Source: Gemmatimonadales bacterium UBA1120 (GTDB lineage Bacteria > Gemmatimonadota > Gemmatimonadetes > Longimicrobiales > Gaopeijiaceae). From it: a stretch of 14,805 bases of DNA. Location: contig DCAZ01000034.1 of assembly GCA_002313925.1 (NCBI GenBank), positions 1 through 14,805 of the forward strand, read 5' to 3'. Positions 1 through 7,758 of this stretch are shown here, piece by piece; the stretch's first letter is position 1, and each line of letters opens with the position of its first letter. Below the pieces are notes generated by a model that was not told the origin of the DNA, did no database searches, and saw only the letters and a list, made by a program, of their open reading frames with translations. A program made the position numbers and the translations under genes.

Positions 1-984
1 GACCGCACGGCGCACGAGATTACTCGTCATTGGCTCTTTATACTCATTATACTTCAGTGGGCGAGAGCCCTGGATCGCAAGTTCACCAGCCTCAGTCGCT
101 AACGCTTCGTCAGCTGTAACGCCTGTCACTAGCCGCTCGACAGCATCAAGCCTGACCGGGAACGGCGCCACTCCATTCACAACGATACGAGCTTCATCAA
201 TCGTATTGCCAGAAGTCTTAAAGGCCGCTGCTACACTAACCAGTTGGAAATCCCACGATCCTCGGTCACGAACCTTCTCGTAATAGAAGTGCGCATTTGC
301 CCATTCGCCCGGAATATCGATCTGAGTAAGTAAATCACCTGGTTCGAGAACTGTCATTCGTGTGATATCAGTGGCCGGACCAATAAAGAAGTCTTCAGCA
401 TCGTAGACATTAGAACTCCGTCGACCGCGCACGGTCATCTTTGCATCGAGTGCGACCAACGCAGGAGCAGTATCGGATGGGTTCACCGCCACACATCGGC
501 TGGTTCCCATAATCGCGTGCTCACGGTTCATAGCCTGAGGAGCGGCCGCATAGCAGGTGTTACCTCCCGCGCGGTAACATGCCCAGCCGCTACGATAGTA
601 CCAGCAACGGGTATCCTGGCTAATGTTCCCACCTAGCGTGCCCTGATTGCGGATCTGAGGAGTCGCTACATGCTCGGCAGCATCAGCCAAGAGTATGTAG
701 TCTGAGCGAACCCGCTCATGCCGAACGATTTCGGTAAGCGTGGTCATCGCACCGATTTCTAATCCATCTTGACCGTCGCTGATACCTTTGAGCTCATCGA
801 TACCGCCGAGGTCAATCACCGCCTCAGGCCGCTTTATGCGGTCCTTGAACCAGTCGTACGAATCGAGCCCGCCTGCAAGTACCCAGCCTCCCTCACCGTG
901 CTCAGCCATTAAGGCTAAGGCATCTTCCACCGTCGTCGGCTGGAAGAGTTCAAAGGCCGGAATCATGTCTCTAATGATCGCCAT
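1..984 (-). CDS. FAD-binding subunit of a PaoB/YagS-type molybdenum hydroxylase (3' end cut by window edge)
   Basis: This is the electron-transfer flavoprotein subunit of a xanthine-dehydrogenase-family enzyme; it passes electrons from the molybdenum and iron-sulfur subunits to an acceptor. I translated 328 codons from the ATG at 984 to the window edge with no stop. The N-terminal FAD domain shows AGG at 37-39 and the second FAD loop QIRNQGTLGGN at 110-120. A cysteine-rich insert follows, with Cys127, Cys136, Cys144 and Cys164 and the element NREHAIMGTS, matching the layout by which PaoB holds an extra [4Fe-4S] cluster. The C-terminal CO-dehydrogenase-flavoprotein-like domain begins near residue 200. 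E. coli PaoB is about 318 residues, so only a few residues should be missing. A purine-rich ribosome site (GGGAGAGAGA) precedes the ATG, and the upstream molybdopterin gene ends 12 bp before. The cluster is inferred from cysteine spacing; the substrate is unknown. Confidence 0.9.
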   Translation of the reverse strand, partial: MAIIRDMIPAFELFQPTTVEDALALMAEHGEGGWVLAGGLDSYDWFKDRIKRPEAVIDLGGIDELKGISDGQDGLEIGAMTTLTEIVRHERVRSDYILLADAAEHVATPQIRNQGTLGGNISQDTRCWYYRSGWACYRAGGNTCYAAAPQAMNREHAIMGTSRCVAVNPSDTAPALVALDAKMTVRGRRSSNVYDAEDFFIGPATDITRMTVLEPGDLLTQIDIPGEWANAHFYYEKVRDRGSWDFQLVSVAAAFKTSGNTIDEARIVVNGVAPFPVRLDAVERLVTGVTADEALATEAGELAIQGSRPLKYNEYKEPMTSNLVRRAV

Positions 985-996
985 TTCTCTCTCTCC

Positions 997-3390
997 CTAG
1001 CCGATGTGCTGTTCGAGGTGGAACGGTTGCTTTAGCCCTTCGAGCTCCATAAGAATGATGTCAGGCGTCAGCGGTGTACGGCATAGGCAATGACCACCCA
1101 TCGCGTCGGCAACTGCCGATGTAACTGCTGCTCCACCCGCACCAACAGGCGGTTCACCGATACCCTTAGCACCAACGGGTGTCTGTGGATCAGCAATGCC
1201 TACCGCATCCACTTTCATGTCTAACGGCACATCGAGAATGCCCGGAGGTCTCGCCGTGTAGAGCCTATTTGCAAAAGGAACACCCCACTTGGGGTCGAAA
1301 ACCCAACGCTGGGTCATCGCCTGTCCCATGCCTTGAACACTTCCTCCAAGGACCTGAGCACCCAAGCTACGTGGGTGGAGTACCGTTCCGCAGTCAGTCA
1401 CCGCGACATATTCCTTGATATCCACCATACCAGTCTCTTCATCAAGTTCGACCAGCGCAAAACCAGCCACCCAAGAGTAGACTCCTCCACTGCCACCGTA
1501 GTTATCTCTAGCTACTCCCATCAACCCCTGCCCAGCCAGCATATTCGCTGCCGGAACAGTCGTAGCATGGATATTGTCGGGAAGCTCGTGACCATCATAC
1601 TTGCCACCAAGCTCGATCGCGCGTTCCGCAACCTGAGCAAAGGTCATGCTCGCTCCCCCTGCGCGACGGAACACTCGTCCGCTGTCCATATCATAGTCGC
1701 TGGACGAGCCACCAAGCGTTTGCGCCGCTACTTCTAGAACCTTGGCGCGCGCGTCCATTCCCGCTGCATGGTTTGCCCGGGAGTGCGCATGTGTTGTCTG
1801 GCTCCCTGCCTGAACTGAGCTACGAGGCATACCTCGGCTTGAGTCGCCCCAAACGAGTTCTACTTGGTCCCAGTTGAGATTGAGTATCTCAGCTGCCGGG
1901 CGCGCGGTATCCATAATGGAGTGCGTACCGAGGTTCCCGAGACCTTGATGGATATGAAGTTTTCCGTCCGGACGAATGACCATGAGGCCATCATACCCAC
2001 GGGAACCAGCCGTATAGGGCGAAAGCCCGATGCCGATTCCTGTCACTTTCGAGCCTTCCCGTCTACCGGACAGCTCCTGCTTGCCCGCCCAATCAAAGAT
2101 CTCTGCACCCTTCTCTAAGGCTTCCTTAGCATACACACTCGTAAGTGTGGAATTACGTGGTCCGAACCCGACGTCAGCATCTGGCGCATTCTTCAGATGA
2201 ACCTCTAGACGGTCGAGCCCCAACTGTCTGGCTGCCTTCTCAAGAATGGGCTCCATCATGATGACTATTTGAGCGCCACCCGGTCCCCGTTGTGCAGCCT
2301 TCGGGGGAGTATTCGTGTACATCGGGATACCCCTGAAGCGCATGTTCTGGGGGGTGTATACGAGATCCGCGATCATACCCGCGGTATTAAAGTCACCAGC
2401 CCCGAACGGGCCACTCTCCTGAACGATGTATAGGTCGATCGCGTTACAGGTACCATCTTCCAGAAAACCCATCTTCAGCCACGATTGGAAACCCGGACGT
2501 GCCCTACCGATATAGTTTTCCTCGTAACGGGTAATACGCAGCATGACAGGCCGGCCAATCTTACGTGAGAAGACGGCGGGCACTTCCATGTGTGTATTTC
2601 CACTGATCTTGGAGCCGAAACCACCACCGCAATACTCGGCTACCAGAATCACATCTTCAGGATCTATGTTCAGCGTACCAGCGATCGCATACTTCGTGCG
2701 CTGGGCACTCTGCGTGGACACGAATGCGTGGAGTTTGCCGTTCTCCCAGTACATCATGGCGGAACGGGGCTCCATCGGATGGTGGGTCAGAGATTGGTGT
2801 ACGATTGATTCCTCTAAGACCAAGTCCGATTCGGAGAATGCCGTATCAATATCTCCTTTCGTCCACTCAACAGTGGCCTCACCGTTTGGCATACGGCCAG
2901 CCTCTATTTCCTCAAAATCGGCGTCAGTCCACTTAAGTTCGCTGAACTCTCCGCCCCCGAAGCGGTTGCCGCCAGTGTAGGCGTTCGGTCCGTTAGGCCT
3001 AAGGCTGTCTAGCGGATCGAGCACGAAAGGCAACGGCTCGAAATCTACCTCGATCGCCTCAATCGCTGCTGCAGCCTGTTCCTCAGTTTCGGCTGCCACC
3101 GCGAGAATCGGTTGGCCCTCATACAGGGGCTCATCGGTCAGGCTAGCCTCTCCTGGGCGACCCTCTATCTGGCGGACTTCATCGGCACGAAGGATGTCTA
3201 TGACACCGGGCATAGCAAGCGCCTTTGTTGCATCAACTCCACGTACCCGGGCATGTGGCATGGGGCTCAATAGCAACTTGGCGAACACCATACCATCTGC
3301 TCTGAAATCTTCAGCATATTTCGCACGACCTGTGATCTTTGCAACGAGATCCTGTGGTACGATATCGGTTCCAATTATTTTCTCAGCCAT
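997..3390 (-). CDS. Molybdopterin-binding catalytic subunit of a xanthine dehydrogenase/aldehyde oxidase family enzyme
   Basis: This 797-residue protein is the molybdenum-cofactor subunit that hydroxylates the substrate (typically an aldehyde or N-heterocycle) with water as oxygen source. The N-terminal aldehyde oxidase a/b hammerhead domain spans about 15-130, and the cofactor-binding domains follow. Visible motifs are GGGFGSK at 255-261, QRGPGG at 367-372, HQGLGNLGTHS at 481-491 around the cofactor, and GAKGIGEPPVGAG at 740-752, in which Glu746 is the expected catalytic base. PaoC is about 732 residues, so this version is somewhat longer. It has no export signal and presumably travels folded with its Tat-bearing partner. 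The ATG at 3390 follows AGGGGGG by four bases, and the iron-sulfur gene stops 9 bp upstream, so translation is likely coupled. The family call is secure; substrate and cofactor form (MCD or MPT) cannot be read from the sequence. Confidence 0.95.
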   Translation of the reverse strand: MAEKIIGTDIVPQDLVAKITGRAKYAEDFRADGMVFAKLLLSPMPHARVRGVDATKALAMPGVIDILRADEVRQIEGRPGEASLTDEPLYEGQPILAVAAETEEQAAAAIEAIEVDFEPLPFVLDPLDSLRPNGPNAYTGGNRFGGGEFSELKWTDADFEEIEAGRMPNGEATVEWTKGDIDTAFSESDLVLEESIVHQSLTHHPMEPRSAMMYWENGKLHAFVSTQSAQRTKYAIAGTLNIDPEDVILVAEYCGGGFGSKISGNTHMEVPAVFSRKIGRPVMLRITRYEENYIGRARPGFQSWLKMGFLEDGTCNAIDLYIVQESGPFGAGDFNTAGMIADLVYTPQNMRFRGIPMYTNTPPKAAQRGPGGAQIVIMMEPILEKAARQLGLDRLEVHLKNAPDADVGFGPRNSTLTSVYAKEALEKGAEIFDWAGKQELSGRREGSKVTGIGIGLSPYTAGSRGYDGLMVIRPDGKLHIHQGLGNLGTHSIMDTARPAAEILNLNWDQVELVWGDSSRGMPRSSVQAGSQTTHAHSRANHAAGMDARAKVLEVAAQTLGGSSSDYDMDSGRVFRRAGGASMTFAQVAERAIELGGKYDGHELPDNIHATTVPAANMLAGQGLMGVARDNYGGSGGVYSWVAGFALVELDEETGMVDIKEYVAVTDCGTVLHPRSLGAQVLGGSVQGMGQAMTQRWVFDPKWGVPFANRLYTARPPGILDVPLDMKVDAVGIADPQTPVGAKGIGEPPVGAGGAAVTSAVADAMGGHCLCRTPLTPDIILMELEGLKQPFHLEQHIG

Positions 3391-3399
3391 AAGACCCCC

Positions 3400-4029
3400 C
3401 TACACGCTGCGTGCGAGCTCAGCGGCTCGCATCGCACAGTTGAGGATTTTGTCATAGTCACCACATCGGCAAAGGTTGCCAGAAAGCGCATGTGCCGCCT
3501 CTGCCCGGGTGGGATTCGGATTCTCATTCACCATAGCGGTCATACTCATGATGAAGCCCGGTGCACAAAACGCACACTGGAAGCCACCTTCGTCGATGAC
3601 CGCCTGCTGTACAAGGCTGAGCTCTCCTGTATCTGGATTCTCGAGCCCCTCAATCGTCGTAATAGAACTGCCTCGCACTTGATTCGTCAGCATTGAGCAC
3701 CCGTACTGGTTAACCCCATCAACTAACACCGTACAGGCTCCGCATTCCGCACGATCACAGCCAAGCTTGGTGCCCGTTAGATTAAGTCGGTACCGGAGTG
3801 TCATCGCGAGTGTTTCGTTCGGTAGTACGTCCACCCGCCGCTGCTGACCATTGATGGTGAGCGTTATGAGACGCTCCGCAGTCCCGGGAGCCTGCGCCCC
3901 CAAGAGGCCGGAACCCCCTATGAAGTAACCTGCCGAAGATGCTGTAGCGCCTACGGCTATAACACTTTTGATGAACTTTCGTCTGGAATATTTTGTCTCC
4001 AAGAGACCTACCGATTCTGCTTCGCCCAT
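3400..4029 (-). CDS. Tat-exported [2Fe-2S] subunit of the molybdenum hydroxylase (PaoA/YagT type)
   Basis: This 209-residue protein is the small iron-sulfur subunit that carries electrons between the molybdenum site and the flavin subunit. A twin-arginine signal is clear: SRRKFIK at 15-21, then a hydrophobic stretch to an AQA-like cleavage site near 45-47. The plant-type ferredoxin domain holds the first [2Fe-2S] cluster with Cys91, Cys96, Cys99 and Cys111. The second, all-helical domain holds the other cluster with Cys142, Cys145, Cys177 and Cys179 (QCAFCAPG and NLCRCG). The ATG at 4029 has GGAG at 4037-4040, seven bases upstream, so this start is well supported. It is the first gene of the operon followed by the molybdopterin and FAD genes; E. 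coli paoABC has the FAD gene second instead. Periplasmic location of the whole complex is inferred from this one signal peptide. Confidence 0.95.
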   Translation of the reverse strand: MGEAESVGLLETKYSRRKFIKSVIAVGATASSAGYFIGGSGLLGAQAPGTAERLITLTINGQQRRVDVLPNETLAMTLRYRLNLTGTKLGCDRAECGACTVLVDGVNQYGCSMLTNQVRGSSITTIEGLENPDTGELSLVQQAVIDEGGFQCAFCAPGFIMSMTAMVNENPNPTRAEAAHALSGNLCRCGDYDKILNCAMRAAELARSV

Positions 4030-4047
4030 CGAACTGCTCCATCGCGA

Positions 4048-4112
4048 GGGACAGTTACCCGCGCATATTCAGCGCGCATTCAGGGAAATAATAGGTATTA
4101 AAGCACTGTCCC
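4048..4112 (-). promoter_or_regulatory. Putative control region of the molybdenum hydroxylase operon: inverted and tandem repeats
   Basis: GGGACAGT at 4048-4055 and ACTGTCCC at 4105-4112 form a perfect 8-bp inverted repeat; two further pairs lie outside one mismatch. Between them lie two adjacent 11-bp copies, GCGCATATTCA (4061-4071) and GCGCGCATTCA (4072-4082), which differ at two positions. On the minus strand a TATTAT box at 4088-4093 could be a -10 element, though no good -35 sits 17 bases upstream. If it is used, transcription would start near 4081 and the tandem repeat would lie at the very start of the leader. The rest of the 288-bp gap up to 4317 shows no gene; it should also hold the promoter of the divergent PAP2 gene, where only a weak TATATT (about 4254-4259) is visible. 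Confidence 0.35.
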
Positions 4113-4317
4113 GCGAGCGTTTTCTTTGATCTCTTCATCCGAGGAAGCGGGGTTGCGCCCTGCGCTCTGGTCGGGAAGGTCCCCTTTATCAACTCAAGCA
4201 AGATGAACTCGCGGCTCTAATCCAGAGATAGTGGGAGATGTGCAGTGGGCCGGATATATTAGCTCCACTAATTCCCAGAAGAAGTGTCAAGCGCTGACCT
4301 AGGGTTACAACTCCTTT

Positions 4318-5160
4318 ATGCCTGATATGCTTCACCGTCCATTGGGTCTCGCCGGACTCTACTTGCTAGCAACGGCCCCGACATTGCTACCGGGGCCGTG
4401 GACAACAGGACATATTGTTCTTGCTGGCCTGCATTTGAGTGCCTGTGTCCTGTGCCTCCGACAGGCGCGCGTCCCTGAAGATCTTGGCTGGCTATCGAGT
4501 TGGGCCGCATTAATTCTGATACCGCTCTTCTACGCAGAAATCGCACTCCTTAACCAGTCGTTCGGTGTGGGCTATCACGATAGTCTCGTTCTATCATGGG
4601 AGGCGTTTCTGTTTGGATCACCAGCAACCGAATTGGCGGGCCGATACCCATATCCTCTACTCAGCGAGTCCCTCCACCTGGCTTACTTCTCTTATTACCC
4701 AACTATTTACATTCCCCCACTTCTACTCTTTGTCTCCGGGAGACGTGAGGCATTCCAAGCAACCGTAGTGACACTGATCGCAACCGCCAGCGTCTGTTTC
4801 GTGTTCTTTGTCTATTTCCCAGTCCAAGGTCCTCGGTATTTTGGCCCTCCTGAATCAATACCAGAGGGTCCGATTCGAGCATTGACTCTCTCTATTTTGG
4901 AGAATGGCTCCTCCCGTGGGGCTGCGTTTCCTAGCTCACACATGGCAATGACAGTATGCCAGGCTATGGTACAGCTTCGTTATCAACCTCCAATTGGAAT
5001 ACTTGTAACGCTCATCTCAGTTGGCGTTGGGGTCGGAGCTGTGTACGGTGGATTCCACTACGCGATTGATATGCTCGCCGGAGCAGTAGTCGGGTTGGTG
5101 GTCGGCGGGATCACACTCACCTACATAAGACGTTCTGATAGCCTACCAGGGGCGGTATAG
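4318..5160 (+). CDS. Aur1-like PAP2-superfamily membrane phosphatase/phosphotransferase
   Basis: This 280-residue polytopic membrane protein has about six hydrophobic segments and belongs to the PAP2 superfamily, whose members hydrolyse or transfer lipid phosphate groups on the outer face of the inner membrane. The motif set resembles the inositol-phosphoceramide-synthase-like branch more than simple phosphatidate phosphatases: FPVQGPRY at 167-174 in place of the usual first motif, then FPSSHMA at 214-220 with His218, then GGFHYAIDMLAG at 244-255 with the nucleophile candidate His247 and Asp251. All three catalytic residues are present. There is no obvious Shine-Dalgarno before the ATG at 4318, and an in-frame stop at 4300-4302 blocks any earlier start; ATG at 4327 is an alternative. 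The next gene starts about 50 bp downstream on the same strand. The substrate is unknown. Confidence 0.85.
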   Translation: MPDMLHRPLGLAGLYLLATAPTLLPGPWTTGHIVLAGLHLSACVLCLRQARVPEDLGWLSSWAALILIPLFYAEIALLNQSFGVGYHDSLVLSWEAFLFGSPATELAGRYPYPLLSESLHLAYFSYYPTIYIPPLLLFVSGRREAFQATVVTLIATASVCFVFFVYFPVQGPRYFGPPESIPEGPIRALTLSILENGSSRGAAFPSSHMAMTVCQAMVQLRYQPPIGILVTLISVGVGVGAVYGGFHYAIDMLAGAVVGLVVGGITLTYIRRSDSLPGAV

Positions 5161-5201
5161 TGATAACACACGTCATTCACTCGATCTGGCTATAGGGCCT
5201 T

Positions 5202-5207
5202 GGGAGG
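5202..5207 (+). promoter_or_regulatory. Ribosome binding site GGGAGG pointing to a CTG start at 5215
   Basis: GGGAGG lies seven bases before CTG AAG ACG. The only conventional upstream start in frame is TTG at 5200, whose last base is the first G of this site, so the site cannot serve it. No ATG lies near. Confidence 0.55.
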
Positions 5208-5214
5208 CTCTCTG

Positions 5215-6174
5215 CTGAAGACGCGAGTTTCCTACATCGTAAGTTGGCTTCTACTCACCGCACTCATCGTGGCGACAATCGGACGTGTCGACTGGACCCT
5301 TGCGATCGCAGCAGTCGCCAAAGCGAAGCCCCTCCCCCTGATTCTAGCAGTCCTGCTTAACGCAATGATTCTAGTATTCGCTACAGCTCAGTGGCTACTT
5401 TTTCTACCAGAGGGAGTGTCAGTAGCCAGATCGAAGATGTTCAAGATTATGGCGATAATGAGCACGGTCGCGAACAGTGGTCCGGCCGGGGGGGGTGCAG
5501 CCGTCGGAGTTCATCTCCTGGCCAGACAAGAAGGAGTGGGTCACTCGGTCGGATTATCGGTCCTGCTTCTTGATCAATTGGTTGAGGGATTGGTGAAAAT
5601 GGCAATTGTCCTTCTCGCGATCGTGGTAGTCCCCATTGGACTTGAATACAAAGCTGTCAGTGCCACGATTCTCATAGGAGTCCCCACTCTTTTTTTCGTC
5701 TTAACCGTTATCGCTCACCGAAGATCTGCCCTCGAATCAATATCGGAACGAACTACAGGGTTCTTGGGGTGGATTCTCACAAAACTAAACCTTGTTGCTG
5801 CCAACCTTGAAGCACTCCGACGACCGAAGAAACTCTCTCTAACAGTCGTGCTAGGCCTGCTACAAAAACTGGTGGCGGCCCTTGCGATCACTTGCATACT
5901 CCTAGCGTTCGGAGTAGTTACCCCCTGGTGGGGAATCCTCGCCGTCCTGGTCGCTGTGAATCTCTCAACAGTAGTATCGGTGACACCGGCTAACCTCGGA
6001 GTCTTTGAGGGTGCGGCGTTCCTTGTTTATACAAGTCTCGGCATCAGCAGTGACACCGCCGTGGCATTAGCAATTGTTCAGCATGCCGCTTACCTAATCC
6101 CCCTCGCGGGTATTGGTTGGGTCATCTCTTCCGTAAGGCCACTGAATATTAGTCGTAGTAAATCCGAACCTTAA
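5215..6174 (+). CDS. YbhN/LPG-synthase-transmembrane family integral membrane protein
   Basis: This protein of about 319 residues consists almost entirely of hydrophobic helices and matches the lysylphosphatidylglycerol synthase TM-region/UPF0104 family (PF03706). Helpful motifs are ANSGPAGGGAAVG (about residue 86) and TPANLGVFEGAAF near 257-269, the most conserved part of the family. It lacks the soluble aminoacyl-transfer domain of MprF, so it is not a lysyl-lipid synthase by itself; members often sit with glycosyltransferases and PAP2 proteins, and a lipid transport or modification role is guessed. The start is unusual. The best ribosome site, GGGAGG at 5202-5207, is seven bases before CTG AAG at 5215, which would read M-K-T-R-V-S-Y. 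TTG at 5200 is in frame but overlaps the edge of that ribosome site. It is probably cotranscribed with the PAP2 gene. Confidence 0.85.
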   Translation: MKTRVSYIVSWLLLTALIVATIGRVDWTLAIAAVAKAKPLPLILAVLLNAMILVFATAQWLLFLPEGVSVARSKMFKIMAIMSTVANSGPAGGGAAVGVHLLARQEGVGHSVGLSVLLLDQLVEGLVKMAIVLLAIVVVPIGLEYKAVSATILIGVPTLFFVLTVIAHRRSALESISERTTGFLGWILTKLNLVAANLEALRRPKKLSLTVVLGLLQKLVAALAITCILLAFGVVTPWWGILAVLVAVNLSTVVSVTPANLGVFEGAAFLVYTSLGISSDTAVALAIVQHAAYLIPLAGIGWVISSVRPLNISRSKSEP

Positions 6175-6204
6175 TGCAGGTTAGTGGGACGACCTAATAA
6201 GTCT

Positions 6205-7656
6205 TTACCATGATACTGCCCAGACCCCGCCTGGATATGCAGTCTGTTTAGGTGCTAGCCTGAATGCACGTAGCACTGGCAGTGTCCATCTATCCAAGTG
6301 CGCACCAGTGACGGGTTGCCTCGGATCGAAGCCAATTACTGCTGTGCTAATTTCCCCTGAAGCGACTGCGGTTTCAAAATCGCTTGCATCCCAAAGTCCC
6401 CTCTGCGATAGAGAGGTCATAATGAAAGGGTGAATCAGCGCAGAGTGTCCACAGGCCTGAGCGATACTGGCCTCCTCTGTAAGTACAGGCCCTGACCTCG
6501 GAAATTCGGAGCATATCGAAGCTAGATCTTCTGTAATATCTGAAATCCGGGAAAGATTGATCCATGCGACAGTGCCGACAGCGATATCAGCTCCGATCAC
6601 TTGAAACGCTAGAATCCAAGGAAGTAATCGATGACGTCTGGTCTTAGGGATTTGAAGGGACGCTTGGTCTGTGCCAGCAAGCACACCTCCTGCGCTAAAC
6701 AGCACGGGACCCACGAGCATCACTGTCGCCATGTGTAAATCAAGAAAATATGCGGAAGACGACCCTGACCGAACCGCAGAAAATGACCATACTAGGGCGC
6801 TACACCAGTACCACCAGACTGGATCACTACGAGCTTCCGGACGACCTCGAAGAACGCTATAAGCTGCTACTGAAAGGAGGGGTGTCCAGGGAGCCACATG
6901 GCTGAGAAACTGCCAACCCAGATTCATAATCGAATAGGTGCCAGTGGTGTATATCAGCATATGTCGCCACGGTTCAAAGCCCCACACGAGAGTGATGGCA
7001 GTAACCCCTGCGATACCTGCACCCAGATACCCGAATAGGATTGAACGGAGTTCGGTGGGTCGATACTTCCAAACCCAGACAAGGGCAACTAGTGAAGGAA
7101 CAACTTGGGTTTGTTTCGCGAAGCAACTCATAGCAAGCAGAACACCTGCCCAAAACACTGCGCGCCCGGTTCTCCCTCGATCCACCAATGCCCATCCCAT
7201 CACCGTACCGAGTACAGCCCACATCTCAATGCGGAATTGTCCAGTTCCATATACAAAAGGCACACTCGCACCCAGGAGTCCTAAGCTGCCGATCGATGCT
7301 GTCCAATCTCTGCCTCTAGCCTGAACCCACCACCCAATCACTCCTACGACCAGGATCACTCCCAGCCCATTCACCAAACGCCCAGCTAGGAGAGGCTGTA
7401 TCCCAAGCAACGCTAAGAATCGAACTAGGACCAGCACCATTGGGGGATAGTTCAGAACACGAAGTGTTCCATCACCTTCGATTGCAGGATAGAGCTTCCC
7501 CGTCTCCATCCACCCCTGCAAATGATCTAAGAGTTCCCCCGCTGTGTAGCCGGGGTCCAATGGGTGAAGCGCCAGTGAAATTGACCAAAATAGACAGATC
7601 GTGATCAGCCAAGCCAACTGAACTCGCCCAGCCAGTTGTACCCATGGCCGATTCAT
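6205..7656 (-). CDS. Polytopic membrane protein, probable GT-C fold glycosyltransferase
   Basis: This protein of 483 residues has roughly ten hydrophobic segments and the look of a GT-C glycosyltransferase (GT39/ArnT/GT87-like), enzymes that move a sugar from a polyprenyl-phosphate donor to a lipid or protein outside the cytoplasm. Evidence is the overall topology, an acidic first extracytoplasmic loop after helix 1 (Asp34 and Glu41 in HPLDPGYTAGE) and a YPP element at 70-72, common in this group. A short soluble C-terminal part follows the last helices near residue 375. I place the start at ATG 7656 because GGAGGG lies seven bases upstream; ATG 7725 and TTG 7728 would add 23-24 residues but have no ribosome site. 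It follows the ketoacyl synthase gene by about 100 bp on the same strand and converges with the YbhN-family gene, 30 bp away. The precise family and acceptor are uncertain. Confidence 0.75.
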   Translation of the reverse strand: MNRPWVQLAGRVQLAWLITICLFWSISLALHPLDPGYTAGELLDHLQGWMETGKLYPAIEGDGTLRVLNYPPMVLVLVRFLALLGIQPLLAGRLVNGLGVILVVGVIGWWVQARGRDWTASIGSLGLLGASVPFVYGTGQFRIEMWAVLGTVMGWALVDRGRTGRAVFWAGVLLAMSCFAKQTQVVPSLVALVWVWKYRPTELRSILFGYLGAGIAGVTAITLVWGFEPWRHMLIYTTGTYSIMNLGWQFLSHVAPWTPLLSVAAYSVLRGRPEARSDPVWWYWCSALVWSFSAVRSGSSSAYFLDLHMATVMLVGPVLFSAGGVLAGTDQASLQIPKTRRHRLLPWILAFQVIGADIAVGTVAWINLSRISDITEDLASICSEFPRSGPVLTEEASIAQACGHSALIHPFIMTSLSQRGLWDASDFETAVASGEISTAVIGFDPRQPVTGAHLDRWTLPVLRAFRLAPKQTAYPGGVWAVSW

Positions 7657-7663
7657 ACGAAGA

Positions 7664-7669
7664 CCCTCC
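7664..7669 (-). promoter_or_regulatory. Ribosome binding site GGAGGG that decides the glycosyltransferase start
   Basis: On the minus strand GGAGGG is followed by seven bases and then ATG AAT CGG (7656). It argues for the shorter protein rather than the reading frame opened at 7725 or 7728. Confidence 0.6.
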
Positions 7670-7758
7670 GCATAGATTCGTAGCAGAAAATCGGCATTAA
7701 TCCACCGGCCTAAAGCATGGCGCATCAACTACAAGATGGATTTGCCTGCGAGTCAATC

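Noticed and set aside
1179..3457. Several open frames of 70-145 codons on the plus strand across the molybdenum hydroxylase genes
   Set aside because: They are antisense to strongly conserved enzyme genes, have no family features, and overlap each other in several frames.
5200..6174. Full-length MprF-type lysylphosphatidylglycerol synthase
   Set aside because: Only the membrane domain is present; the soluble aminoacyl-transfer domain is missing and the next gene on that strand is unrelated.
6175..6204. Terminator between the convergent YbhN-family and glycosyltransferase genes
   Set aside because: Only 4-bp pairings such as AGGT/ACCT are found and there is no T tract, so nothing can be supported.
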